Below, in pieces: positions 50,245-58,719 of a stretch of DNA of 64,000 nt. The stretch lies in the NCBI RefSeq assembly GCF_000685395.1, contig NZ_AVSQ01000020.1, positions 125,396 to 189,395 on the forward strand. Direction: 5' to 3'. Position 1 is the first letter of the stretch. Every line of letters starts with the position of its first letter. The position numbers and the translations under genes are program-made. This DNA is from Candidatus Nitrosotenuis chungbukensis (lineage in GTDB: Archaea > Thermoproteota > Nitrososphaeria > Nitrososphaerales > Nitrosopumilaceae). The notes beneath the pieces were generated by a model. The model made no database searches and was not told the origin of the DNA. It worked only from the letters and a program-made list of their open reading frames with translations.

Positions 50245-51312
50245 ATGCAAAAACGACAACGTACTGCAACATTCCAAGAATGTAGAAACCATCATGTATC
50301 ATATGAACAACACATCAGAGTCATTTTTAAAATTTGTAAAAACTGTCTGAAATTCACAATGCCTTTGCTCATGATTGCGATGATGTCATTTTCAGCTGCT
50401 TTCGCAGATCCCGTCATCTTGCTTGACAAATCGACGTACAAATATGGTGACACAATCAAGATTTCTGGAAATGTAGAGTATCAGCAGGAAATGTTTGTCA
50501 TAATTCAGATTAGAAGCACAACAGACATTGTTGCAATAGATCAAATGTTCCCATCACGTTCAGGCAAGTTTTCAGCTACGTTTGACATAGAAGGTCCAAA
50601 ATGGCAAGAGTCTGGAACATATACGGTTCTGGCATCATATGCAGGAGAAAAAGTAGAAAAATCATTCCAGTTTTCAAAGCCAGTGGAAAAACCACTTGAA
50701 GAGAAAAAAACAGAACCCAGATTACAAGTGCCAGAGGAGCCAAAACCAAAGATTGTGATCAGGGGCTTTCCAGATCCTGCCAAATCCCCGCAGCATTACT
50801 ATGACAGATACGCCAATGAGCCAGAATTCAAGCACTGGTTTGACTCGATATTTGCAGAATATACAATACATGAGGTCGTAGGATACAAACCGACACACGT
50901 ACCCGGATTTCCTGACCCTAGTTATTCGCCACAGTATTACATCGACAGATACAATGACGAGGATTTATTCAAAGCATGGTTTGACAGACAGTTTTCGGAA
51001 AAAACAATCCACGATGTTGTCGGCATGACAGAACAAACGAGAATGATTATTCCAAGATGGGTAAAACAATACGCACAGATGTGGTCAGATGACGAAATTG
51101 GAGATAAACGCTTTATCGACGGAATTGCAGATTTGATAAGGCAAAACATCATCGTAGTTAACTACAACACAGTACTGCAGAACGATCAAGAGGAGGCCAT
51201 CCCTTCTTGGTTCAAAAACACGGCCAGGTGGTACGGTCAAAACCTCATAACAGATGATGATTTTTTATCAGGACTTCAATATCTGATTGAAAAAAAGATC
51301 ATAGTTATCTGA
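50245..51312 (+). CDS. Exported Ig-like protein with internal repeats and two W-motifs
   Basis: About 355 residues from ATG 50245; an alternative start is ATG 50359, which directly precedes the hydrophobic signal segment (MPLLMIAMMSFSAAFA) and has an A/T box about 23 nt upstream. After the signal comes an Ig-like domain (STYKYGDTIKISG). A 45-residue tandem repeat follows: GFPDPAKSPQHYYDRY and GFPDPSYSPQYYIDRY, each ending TIHEVVG or TIHDVVG. At the C-terminus are two Trp modules (IPRWVKQYAQMW and IPSWFKNTARWY, each with a following FxxGxxxLIxxxII helix). Same architecture as the 38449 protein, with more repeats. Confidence 0.75.
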   Translation: MQKRQRTATFQECRNHHVSYEQHIRVIFKICKNCLKFTMPLLMIAMMSFSAAFADPVILLDKSTYKYGDTIKISGNVEYQQEMFVIIQIRSTTDIVAIDQMFPSRSGKFSATFDIEGPKWQESGTYTVLASYAGEKVEKSFQFSKPVEKPLEEKKTEPRLQVPEEPKPKIVIRGFPDPAKSPQHYYDRYANEPEFKHWFDSIFAEYTIHEVVGYKPTHVPGFPDPSYSPQYYIDRYNDEDLFKAWFDRQFSEKTIHDVVGMTEQTRMIIPRWVKQYAQMWSDDEIGDKRFIDGIADLIRQNIIVVNYNTVLQNDQEEAIPSWFKNTARWYGQNLITDDDFLSGLQYLIEKKIIVI

Positions 51313-51343
51313 GTACACGCAAAATATCACACGCAGCATAATC

Positions 51344-52276
51344 TTACAGAACGCCGCGCAGAATCTGGATTATCTTTTCTGCTATCACATTTGCGGCAAG
51401 CGACTGGGCCTCTTTTGTCTGCGCCCCAATGTGAGGCGTGGCAATAAAGTTTGGCAGGCTCACAAGCTTGTTTCCAATTGCAGGCTCTTTTTCAAATACA
51501 TCAAGCGCTGCGCCCCCAAGGTTTCCCGCCTTTAGTGCCTCATACAGGGCATCTTCATCCACGGTGCCGCCCCGCGAGGTGTTAATTATCCTGGCAGTCT
51601 TTTTCATCGTGCTAATTTTTTGCGCGTTAATTAGATTTTTTGTACTATCCAGTAATGGCACGTGCAACGAGACATAGTCGGCGCTTTGCAGCAAGGTGTC
51701 CAAGTCCGCCTTCATGAGCCCGACCTCTTTTGCAAACTCTGGATCAATTGGAATAACGTCAAATCCAATTACATTCATGTTAAGCGCCCTAGCTAGTCTT
51801 GCCAGTCTTTTCCCAATGTTTCCCAGTCCGACTATTCCAAGGTATTTTCCTGCAAGCTCAGTTCCCATCAGCTCTTTTTTTATCCACTTGTCATTTCGCA
51901 GCTCCCTGTCTGCCCTTGGGATGTCGCGGGCCATTGCAAGCATCAGTCCTATCACCAGCTCGGCTACTGCGTTCATGGCCCCTTCCACTGCGTTTATCAC
52001 CCGGATGTTTTTTGCCTTGGCAGCTTCCGTGTCAATATTGTCAAGGCCGACGCCAACTCGCGCCATTATTTTGCACTTGGTAGCCTTTTCCACCAGTTCT
52101 TTTGTGATGGTAGTCCTGCTCCTGACTACTATAATCTCATAGTCCCCGATTTTTTTTGCCAAATCCTCCGGGGTAATTTGCGGCTCGTATGTTACAGCCA
52201 GCCCGTTTTTCTGCAAGACATTATTGAGAACTGCGTCAACCTGATCACAAATCAAAACTTTCTCGCTAAAACTCAT
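51344..52276 (-). CDS. serA: D-3-phosphoglycerate dehydrogenase (short form)
   Basis: A 310-residue NAD-dependent 2-hydroxyacid dehydrogenase. Nucleotide-binding GIVGLGNIGKRLA is at about 146-158. The catalytic trio fits R in NTSRGGTVDE, E in FEKEPA and H in TPHIGAQT. Residues 1-90 (VVRSRTTIT, ARVGVGLDNID) match phosphoglycerate dehydrogenases, the first step of serine synthesis. The C-terminal ACT regulatory domain of long forms is absent. ATG at 52276; an A/T box (AATTATATT) about 29 nt upstream predicts a nearly leaderless mRNA. Confidence 0.9.
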   Translation of the reverse strand: MSFSEKVLICDQVDAVLNNVLQKNGLAVTYEPQITPEDLAKKIGDYEIIVVRSRTTITKELVEKATKCKIMARVGVGLDNIDTEAAKAKNIRVINAVEGAMNAVAELVIGLMLAMARDIPRADRELRNDKWIKKELMGTELAGKYLGIVGLGNIGKRLARLARALNMNVIGFDVIPIDPEFAKEVGLMKADLDTLLQSADYVSLHVPLLDSTKNLINAQKISTMKKTARIINTSRGGTVDEDALYEALKAGNLGGAALDVFEKEPAIGNKLVSLPNFIATPHIGAQTKEAQSLAANVIAEKIIQILRGVL

Positions 52277-52315
52277 GTGAAGTGATTTTTTTTAAATCAG
52301 AATATAATTGTGTGG

Positions 52316-52336
52316 AAAATAATAAAAATAAGAAAA
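52316..52336 (-). terminator. T-rich terminator after nirK
   Basis: On the minus strand TTTTCTTATTTTTATTATTTT begins 9 bp after the nirK stop and precedes the serA promoter. (21 bases in total; key feature is four T runs.). Confidence 0.5.
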
Positions 52337-52344
52337 TGGGGAAT

Positions 52345-53694
52345 TTAAATTCCTAGTTCACTTGCTATTTCAGCAGCACGTGCATCTGTGTACAGTCCGT
52401 GGAGGTTAACCTTTGGATGTTCGATGCTGTTTTTGCCCATTGGTGGGATTGCATCGCTTGGGTTACCCAATAGATGTGCATATGACGGTACGTTTGTGCC
52501 CAATTGATCGTTTAGACCGAATGGATCACCTACAACCATTACTGTTGCTGCACCTGTGAAGATTGCGGCATAGTCGTGGTTTACTGCGACATATACTCCT
52601 GGTTCGTCAAAGACCACATCGGCAATCATGCCTTGTGAGCCGCCAACTAGCCAAGTTTCTGTACCTTTTGCTTGCACTACACTTGCTTGCACTACACGGT
52701 CGATTATCTCACCGACAATGTGGAAGAACACTGGTTCGTTTCCTTGGTTTTCAACAAAGAATCGTACGTGTTGTCCCTGCTCGATGAACAATAACTGTGA
52801 TTGGTATTGTTTCAGATTAGGAGAGTTCCATGGCTGTGCAACAAAGATGTTCTTGTTTGCATTGCCTAAAATCAACTCGTTGTGAGCTGCGTTTGGAACA
52901 TAGCCAAATGAGAAACCGTTAACCACATTTAGTGTTGCATGGTGTTGGAACATTGCACTTTGATCATAGCCACCGTCTTCAGTTAGGTATAACTGGTTGT
53001 ACTGTAGCTGGAATTCAAGTGCATCAGCTGACACCATTTCTCGTGCTTTGACAGTCTTGCCGTCTTGGACTTTTGTTTTCTCCAATAGCAATTGCTTGTA
53101 GCCATTGATTGGGTCAACAATTGTGATACCGTACATGCCAGCTAAGACATGTTGGTCCATTGCAGCTACGTCGACGCCGGAGCAGTGGTACTTGAAGGTA
53201 CCAGGTACTTCAGCAACATAGCAAAAAGTCTTTGACTCACCTGGCAAAACTTTGCCAAAGTTTCCTGCACTCATCTGAGATGCATGCATGTCGTTTCCGT
53301 GTGGTGTTGGCTCTGAGTCCGGAACAGTTAGTGTCATCATTACCACATCGCCTTGTGTTACTCTAAGGGTTGGTCCTGGGACCTGGCCGCTAAAGGTCAT
53401 GGCTTTGTATGTGCTGCCGCCCATGATTGGGAGGTCTGCACTTTCTGCAGTAAGATCAAAGCTAACTACATTTCTTCCTTCTTCGATATTTGCGCAGTCT
53501 ACTGCTGCAAATGCCTGTGGCATGACAAATTTCAATCCGCCCATGTCGTGGACTTTTTGAACCAGGTCATCGTTTCCTTTGGAAACTGCCATAGTAGAGC
53601 CTACTTGTGTTTGTGTGTATGTGCTTCCAAATAGCGTTGCTGCTAGAACCGCTACTGCTGTAACGGAAAATAGCATACTGTAACGCTTATTCAT
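52345..53694 (-). CDS. nirK: Copper nitrite reductase (archaeal NirK, two-domain multicopper oxidase)
   Basis: About 449 residues from ATG 53694; an ATG at 53718 overlaps the promoter. Signal segment about 1-25. Numbered from 53694, type 1 copper ligands are H132, C171, H182 and M187, and type 2 ligands H137 and H170 plus a His in FFHIVGE of the second domain. D135 fits the catalytic Asp. The HGNDMH and FKYHCSGVD motifs are NirK-like. The C171-x10-H182-x4-M187 loop is long. It reduces nitrite to NO, a proposed intermediate of archaeal ammonia oxidation. Usually among the most highly expressed genes of such organisms. Confidence 0.92.
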   Translation of the reverse strand: MNKRYSMLFSVTAVAVLAATLFGSTYTQTQVGSTMAVSKGNDDLVQKVHDMGGLKFVMPQAFAAVDCANIEEGRNVVSFDLTAESADLPIMGGSTYKAMTFSGQVPGPTLRVTQGDVVMMTLTVPDSEPTPHGNDMHASQMSAGNFGKVLPGESKTFCYVAEVPGTFKYHCSGVDVAAMDQHVLAGMYGITIVDPINGYKQLLLEKTKVQDGKTVKAREMVSADALEFQLQYNQLYLTEDGGYDQSAMFQHHATLNVVNGFSFGYVPNAAHNELILGNANKNIFVAQPWNSPNLKQYQSQLLFIEQGQHVRFFVENQGNEPVFFHIVGEIIDRVVQASVVQAKGTETWLVGGSQGMIADVVFDEPGVYVAVNHDYAAIFTGAATVMVVGDPFGLNDQLGTNVPSYAHLLGNPSDAIPPMGKNSIEHPKVNLHGLYTDARAAEIASELGI

Positions 53695-53715
53695 CGAGTT
53701 TGTGACTTGTACCAG

Positions 53716-53730
53716 CATATATAATAATTC
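53716..53730 (-). promoter_or_regulatory. TATA box of nirK
   Basis: ATTATTATATATGC on the minus strand, with its centre about 28 nt upstream of ATG 53694. This predicts transcription starting within a few bases of that ATG, which is the reason for choosing it over 53718. Confidence 0.6.
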
Positions 53731-53813
53731 CCATTATTTTTATGCAGATTTTCAGGAATATTATTTAATTTTTGATAATTTTTGCGCATTTTCCCAGCTG
53801 AGAATTTATTTTA

Positions 53814-55196
53814 GTGACAATGAGTGGAGTTGATTTGGAATACAGAACTGATCGCGACTCGCTAGGAGAGGTCAAAATACCAAAGGACGCATACTATGGC
53901 GCATTCACGGGCCGCGCGATAAAGCAGTACCATGTGACTGGAAAAAAATCCCACCCCCATTTGATATCTGCATTTGTCATGATAAAGCGCTCAGCTGCGG
54001 TGGCAAACATCCAGACTGGCGCAATTGACAAAAGACTTGGAAGTGCAATCATCAAGGCATGCGATGTCATCCTGTCAGGAAAGCACCGGGACCAGTTTGT
54101 AATTGAGGAAATCAACTCCGGTGCCGGAACTGCGTTTAACATGAACGCAAACGAGGTGATATGTAATGTCGCACTTGAAATTTTGGGAAAGAAAAAGGGG
54201 CAGGACCAGTTCCTGCATCCAAATGATCACGTCAACATGTCGCAGTCAAGTAACGACACGTATCCCACTGCCATGCACGTGGCAATTTTGCTAAACCTAA
54301 AAGAAACAATTCCGGCAATCGACTTGCTGATAAAGTCAATTTCAAAAAAGGCAAAAGAGTTTTCATCGTTTAAAAAAATTGGAAGGACACATCTGATGGA
54401 CGCACTCCCAGTTACACTTGGGAGCGAGTTTGCAGCATATGCCACGTCTCTCTCAAAGGCAAAAAGCGCAATTGCCACATCTGCAAGGGAACTAGAGTTA
54501 GTAGGACTTGGCGGAACGGCAGTAGGAAACGGTGCAAACACCCCAAAGGGATACAGGAAAATTGTAATAACAGAGCTGGGCAAAATTTCAAAGCTAAACT
54601 TGAAGGCAGAAAAAGACATGCAGTATTCTCTCCAGTCAAAGTTTGCAGTTGCAAACTTTTCATCGGCCGTTAGAAACTTGGCACTTGAGCTAAACAAGAT
54701 TGCAAACGACATCAGGCTGATGGCATCAGGCCCGATTGCGGGGCTCTCAGAGATTGGAATTCCGGCAGTCCATGCAGGCTCGTCCATAATGCCAGGAAAG
54801 GTGAACCCGTCTTTGGCAGAATGCATGAACATGGTCTGCTATTCTATAATAGGAAACGACACGGCGGTCGCAAACGCGGCGCAGGCAGGCCAGTTTGAGC
54901 TAAACGTGATGCTGCCGGGCATGCTAAAGGCAGTCCTGGACTCGACTGACATGCTCAAGAACTTTGTTCCGATTTTTTCTGCCAACCTAATTGACGGCCT
55001 GAGCGCAAACGAAAAAAGGCTGCAGCAAAACATAGAGAAAAGCCCCGTAATAGTGACGCTGCTTGCTCCAAAGATAGGGTACCAAAAGTCAGCAGACCTC
55101 TTCAAGGAATCACTAAAGACAGGAAAGACAATCCGCGAACTGGTCACGTCACAGAAAATTCTAACTGACAAGGAAATAGATTCCTTATTCAAGTGA
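53814..55196 (+). CDS. Class II fumarase (fumarase/aspartase superfamily)
   Basis: A 460-residue homotetrameric lyase. The superfamily signature is GSSIMPGKVNP. Segments HPNDHVNMSQSSNDTYPTAMHVA and GRTHLMDALPVTLG are fumarase-like, whereas SGAGTAFNMNANEVI has the GAGT variant found in aspartate ammonia-lyases. The Gly in MPGKVNP favours fumarase over aspartase (MPAKVNP). It should hydrate fumarate to malate in the cytoplasm; aspartase activity is not excluded. ATG at 53814 or 53820. The methylthiotransferase gene follows after 1 bp, so they share a transcript. Confidence 0.87.
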   Translation: MTMSGVDLEYRTDRDSLGEVKIPKDAYYGAFTGRAIKQYHVTGKKSHPHLISAFVMIKRSAAVANIQTGAIDKRLGSAIIKACDVILSGKHRDQFVIEEINSGAGTAFNMNANEVICNVALEILGKKKGQDQFLHPNDHVNMSQSSNDTYPTAMHVAILLNLKETIPAIDLLIKSISKKAKEFSSFKKIGRTHLMDALPVTLGSEFAAYATSLSKAKSAIATSARELELVGLGGTAVGNGANTPKGYRKIVITELGKISKLNLKAEKDMQYSLQSKFAVANFSSAVRNLALELNKIANDIRLMASGPIAGLSEIGIPAVHAGSSIMPGKVNPSLAECMNMVCYSIIGNDTAVANAAQAGQFELNVMLPGMLKAVLDSTDMLKNFVPIFSANLIDGLSANEKRLQQNIEKSPVIVTLLAPKIGYQKSADLFKESLKTGKTIRELVTSQKILTDKEIDSLFK

Positions 55197-55197
55197 T

Positions 55198-56466
55198 ATG
55201 GCAAGAATCTGGGTAGAATCATACGGCTGCTCTGCAAGCTTTGCAGATGCCGAGATGATCTCAGGCATGATAGTAAACGGAGGCCACACGCTGGCTGCAA
55301 ATGCAAAGGATTCTGACCTGAACCTGATTGTGACGTGCTCTGTCAAGGATGCCACTGCAAACAAGATGGTAAACAGGATAAAGCGATTAAAGTCAAAGCC
55401 GCTCATCGTAGCTGGGTGCCTTGCAAAGGCAGAGCCAAAGACAGTAGAAAAATTCTCGTCTGGCGCAAGCATGATGGGCCCAAACTCGATTGGCAAGACG
55501 CTCCAGATCATAGACCACGCGCTTGTGGGAAAAAGGGACGTGGAGCTATCAGACACGGACATCACAAAGACTGGGCTTCCAAAGGTAAGGCTAAACCCGG
55601 TTGTAGGAATAGTTGAGATAGCAAGCGGGTGCATGAGTGACTGTACTTTTTGCCAGACCAAATTAGCAAGGGGCGACCTCAAGTCATACCGGATAGGCGA
55701 CATCGTGCGACAGGTAACAGAGGAGGTAAAAGACGGATGCAAGGAAATATGGCTCACGTCAACTGACAACGGCTGCTACGGCCTTGACATAGGAACGACT
55801 CTTCCCAGATTGGTAGAGGCGGTATCCAGCATACCAAGCGACTTTATGGTACGGGTAGGAATGATGAACCCCATGTACATGCCCAAAATCAAAGACGATC
55901 TGCTAAAGTCGTTCGAGTCAGACAAGGTGTACAAGTTTCTCCACGTGCCCGTGCAGAGCGGAAGCGACCAAGTACTCCACGACATGAAGCGAGGCCATAC
56001 AGAGGCCACGTTTAGGGACTTGGTAAAAAAGTTCAGGAAGAAATTTGAAAAATTCACAGTGTCAACTGATGTAATAGTAGGGTTTCCGACAGAGACCGAG
56101 TCGGACTTTGAAAAGACCCTAAGTCTCATCAAGGAGACAAGGCCAGACGTCGTGAACCTGTCCAGGTACAGCCAGAGGCCCGGAACAAAGGCCTCAGAGA
56201 TGACCCAAATCGACGTCTCGGAGGTAAAGCGCAGAAGCAAGATTGTGTTTGACCTGATGAACCACATAGCAACGGAGAACAACGAAAAGTGGGTCGGCTG
56301 GCAGGGAGATGTGTTATTCAACGAGCAGACAGACGAGCAGGTCCGCGGCAGGAACTTTGCGTACAAGTCAGTCTTTGTAGAAGACGCAGTAAAGGTCGGG
56401 CAGAAAAAGCAGGTCAGAATAACTCGCGTGACAAACCACGGCCTGTACGGCGTGATCGCAAGCTAA
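55198..56466 (+). CDS. tRNA N6-threonylcarbamoyladenosine methylthiotransferase (e-MtaB type)
   Basis: A 422-residue radical SAM enzyme with two Fe-S clusters. N-terminal UPF0004 domain with C11, C47 and C74. Radical SAM domain with C145, C149 and C152 (GCMSDCTFC). The C-terminal TRAM domain ends VRITRVTNHGLYGVI. Archaeal and eukaryotic members (CDKAL1-like) add a methylthio group to t6A37 of tRNAs reading ANN codons. ATG 1 bp after the fumarase stop. Confidence 0.93.
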   Translation: MARIWVESYGCSASFADAEMISGMIVNGGHTLAANAKDSDLNLIVTCSVKDATANKMVNRIKRLKSKPLIVAGCLAKAEPKTVEKFSSGASMMGPNSIGKTLQIIDHALVGKRDVELSDTDITKTGLPKVRLNPVVGIVEIASGCMSDCTFCQTKLARGDLKSYRIGDIVRQVTEEVKDGCKEIWLTSTDNGCYGLDIGTTLPRLVEAVSSIPSDFMVRVGMMNPMYMPKIKDDLLKSFESDKVYKFLHVPVQSGSDQVLHDMKRGHTEATFRDLVKKFRKKFEKFTVSTDVIVGFPTETESDFEKTLSLIKETRPDVVNLSRYSQRPGTKASEMTQIDVSEVKRRSKIVFDLMNHIATENNEKWVGWQGDVLFNEQTDEQVRGRNFAYKSVFVEDAVKVGQKKQVRITRVTNHGLYGVIAS

Positions 56467-56536
56467 AACTTTTAGATCGAAGCTTGGATCAAAATTAAGT
56501 AAGAAGGTTTTTTATCATATTTTGTAACCATACCAC

Positions 56537-57481
56537 ATGGAATTTCAAGAGCCAGTTTTATTGATCGGAATAGGCGGAGCGGGCGCAAAACTGGCCACCA
56601 GGGCAAGCAGCCTTACTGGCGCGGACTGCGTCATAATAAGCCACGACAGCAACGACTTGAATTCCGAAAACGACATCAAAATCCACACTGAATCATACGT
56701 AAACCCGTCATCATATTTGATAAGAGCACAGGCCCAAAAAGCAATGGACAAGATAAGGGGCAAGATTTTCGATTATTCAAGCGTAATTATTTTTGCAAAT
56801 CTGGCAGGAAGGGCAGGGTGCGCAATTTCCCCGCTGGTCGCGTCTGCCGCAAAAGAAGAGGGTAAAAAGGTGCTGTCGTTTGCAATAATGCCGTTTGGGT
56901 TTGAAAAGGAGAGGGTGTTCCTGTCAGGTGTTTCATTAAAAAGGCTGCGCGCAAGCTGCGATTCCACAGTAGTAATAGACAACGACGCACTGCTTGAGAG
57001 CAATCCCGACCTTACCATGAGCAAGTGCTACGAGATTACGCACCATGCAGTAATGTATGTCGCAACATCCCTGCAAAAGTCATCAATATCAAATGAGCTA
57101 AACATTTTATCGACAAGCAAGGACGTAAGCGACGTCGAGGTATCGCTTAGAGATTCAATCAAGATGCTCTACGAGGACGCGCCTCCTGCCAGCGTCAGAA
57201 AGACAATGCTGTACGTGTTTGGCTCTGACAACGTCTCAGTTGGAAAGATAAACGCAATCGCAAAGACAGTAAGCGGCATATTCAACGAGAACAACACCAG
57301 CGTAAGTCTTGCAACCACGCAGGGGAACAAGGCGCAGGTAGTAATGATAACATCAGTCGAGGGGCTCGGCAAGTTCGAGTCATATGACCCGCTCGGAATG
57401 ATTCCGCAGGAGAGCACGCTTGACTGGGACACGCCAGAATCCAGCATAAAGACTGGAATCGAGTTATACCAGCTAGAATAA
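56537..57481 (+). CDS. Divergent FtsZ/tubulin-like protein
   Basis: A 314-residue protein with the start of a tubulin/FtsZ fold: LLIGIGGAGAKLA (8-20), INTD-like strand IISHDSND, a strand-loop FANLAGRAGCAISPLVASA (about 87-105) and VLSFAIMPFGFE. In FtsZ the loop at about 90 is GGGTGTG and binds GTP phosphates; here it is AGRAGCA, so GTP binding may be weak or lost. The catalytic T7 NxDFAD motif is also not evident. Ammonia-oxidising archaea divide by Cdv proteins and carry such a divergent FtsZ of unknown role. ATG at 56537. Confidence 0.75.
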   Translation: MEFQEPVLLIGIGGAGAKLATRASSLTGADCVIISHDSNDLNSENDIKIHTESYVNPSSYLIRAQAQKAMDKIRGKIFDYSSVIIFANLAGRAGCAISPLVASAAKEEGKKVLSFAIMPFGFEKERVFLSGVSLKRLRASCDSTVVIDNDALLESNPDLTMSKCYEITHHAVMYVATSLQKSSISNELNILSTSKDVSDVEVSLRDSIKMLYEDAPPASVRKTMLYVFGSDNVSVGKINAIAKTVSGIFNENNTSVSLATTQGNKAQVVMITSVEGLGKFESYDPLGMIPQESTLDWDTPESSIKTGIELYQLE

Positions 57482-57621
57482 GTACAAATCCAAAACTCGC
57501 GTTTAATTTCGCATTTTAATTTGCAGTTTGCTTTTTGTGCCACAGGTAGTAGATTGTGATTTCAACACAGACGCGTCATCTTTCAGTCAACCTTAAACTC
57601 CATAGCACGATATAGTATGCC

Positions 57622-57849
57622 ATGGTAACTAGCATCCAATTGGAAAACAAGACAAAGGCAAGGCTTGACAAAATGAAGGCATTTCCAAAAGAATCCTATA
57701 ATGAGGTAGTAAACAGGCTGATCAACATAGCAGAGGACGACGGAGTGCTAAGCGAGCAGACGATAAAGGATTTGGAAAAGGCACTATCTGAAGTCAAAAA
57801 CGGCAAATTGCTTTCCCACAACCAGGTAAAGCAAAAGCATGGTTTATGA
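57622..57849 (+). CDS. Antitoxin-like protein (RHH/DUF7557-like)
   Basis: A 75-residue protein. N-terminal TSIQLENKTKARLDKMK and SYNEVVNRLINIAE form the strand-helix-helix pattern of ribbon-helix-helix antitoxins, followed by a charged helix and the tail LLSHNQVKQKHGL. Such proteins repress their own operon and neutralise RelE/ParE toxins. ATG at 57622. The toxin frame that should follow starts at 57839, overlapping by 11 bp, but is broken. Confidence 0.72.
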   Translation: MVTSIQLENKTKARLDKMKAFPKESYNEVVNRLINIAEDDGVLSEQTIKDLEKALSEVKNGKLLSHNQVKQKHGL

Positions 57850-58054
57850 AATTAAATGGACTGTAATTGCATCCAAGCAGTTTAACAGACGATAAAACAA
57901 TTCAAAAAAGAATCACCAAAAGATGGATTCGATAAGAGTCAATCCATTTTTCTATGCTACAAAGATCGTAGGATTTGATGCTGGATATGATCAAGAAATT
58001 TTAAGGAAACAAAAAACAGCAACTATGAGATTATATTTCAGAATAATTATTTAG
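57839..58054 (+). pseudogene. Decayed RelE/ParE-type toxin
   Basis: A typical RelE start overlaps the antitoxin: ATG at 57839 gives MVYEIKWTVIASKQFN and stops at 57893-57895. Family-like pieces continue in other frames: TIQKRITK in a second frame, then MDSIRVNPFFYATKIVGFD from ATG 57923 in a third, and RLYFRIII before the stop at 58052-58054. Together they cover the order expected of a RelE-fold toxin (KWT, KRI, NPxxYAxKIVGF). At least two frameshifts are needed, so the toxin is inactive unless the assembly has errors. Its end overlaps the convergent L31e stop. Confidence 0.6.
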
Positions 58055-58499
58055 ATTTCTTTGATGACTTTTTTGCGGCAGGCTTTTTGGCGTCTGCTTT
58101 CTTTTCCTTTGGCGCTGTTTTTTCTGCCTTTGGTTCTGGCTTTTCTGCCTTTGCTTCAGGCTTTGCCGCCGGCTCTTCTTTTGATTCAGATTTCTTGTCA
58201 GACTTTTTTGGCTTTTCCTCTGCCTTTGGCTTTGCAGACTCTTCCTCGTATGGGGACACCATGACATAACCGTCCTCAGTCTTTGCCATCTTTACTCTGA
58301 TTTTTCTAGGTGGGCTCCGAATTCCGCGCTTCCAGACCTGCTGGCTTAGCTCCTGGTCTATTTTGATCTGCTCTGTCTTCATGTGGTGCTCTGCAAACTC
58401 TTTAATCATGTTGATTGCGCGCTTTGCCCTTTGGTTATCTGGGGAAAGCCAGACCTTTCCAAGGTTGATAGTGTAAACTCGTTCTGCTTCCTGCGACAA
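58047..58499 (-). CDS. rpl31e: Ribosomal protein L31e with Lys/Ala/Glu-rich tail
   Basis: A 150-residue protein whose first 85 residues are L31e (RVYTINLGKVW, RAKRAINMIKEFAEHHM, WKRGIRSPPRKIRVKMAKT). L31e is normally about 80-95 residues, so the remaining 65 residues are an extension of Lys, Ala, Glu and Pro repeats (KPEAKAEKPEPKAEK), likely disordered and perhaps RNA-binding. TTG start at 58499, 1 bp after the L39e stop, as in the usual archaeal L39e-L31e order. Confidence 0.92.
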   Translation of the reverse strand: MSQEAERVYTINLGKVWLSPDNQRAKRAINMIKEFAEHHMKTEQIKIDQELSQQVWKRGIRSPPRKIRVKMAKTEDGYVMVSPYEEESAKPKAEEKPKKSDKKSESKEEPAAKPEAKAEKPEPKAEKTAPKEKKADAKKPAAKKSSKKSK

Positions 58500-58500
58500 C

Positions 58501-58659
58501 TTATCCTACCTCTACGTCAGTCTGTCTCCAAGCTCTGCGCTTTGGGTTTGTCCTGACTGCCCTTTTGGTTTTTAGAATAATCCATGCCGGAACTGGAGAA
58601 TTTTGCCTTGTCTTTTTGAGAAGACGTATCTTTCGTCCGGAATGTTTTCTTGCCGCCAT
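58501..58659 (-). CDS. rpl39e: Ribosomal protein L39e
   Basis: A 52-residue, very basic protein from ATG at 58659 to TAA at 58501-58503. The product begins MAARKHSGRKIRLLKKT, continues with RQNSPVPAWIILKT and ends PKRRAWRQTDVEVG, matching L39e (QNRxVPxWV, PKRRxWRR) in length and order. L39e lines the peptide exit tunnel. The rpl31e TTG follows after 1 bp. Confidence 0.92.
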   Translation of the reverse strand: MAARKHSGRKIRLLKKTRQNSPVPAWIILKTKRAVRTNPKRRAWRQTDVEVG

Positions 58660-58719
58660 AAAAATTCAGGCGCTTTACCCTCTTTTTAAATGAATCTCGG
58701 TATGTTTTGCCATCATGCC

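Noticed and set aside
53814-55196. Aspartate ammonia-lyase as the name for the fumarase-family gene
   Set aside because: GAGT is aspartase-like, but MPGKVNP, GRTHL and QSSNDTYPTAMHVA fit fumarase better; aspartase is kept only as an alternative.
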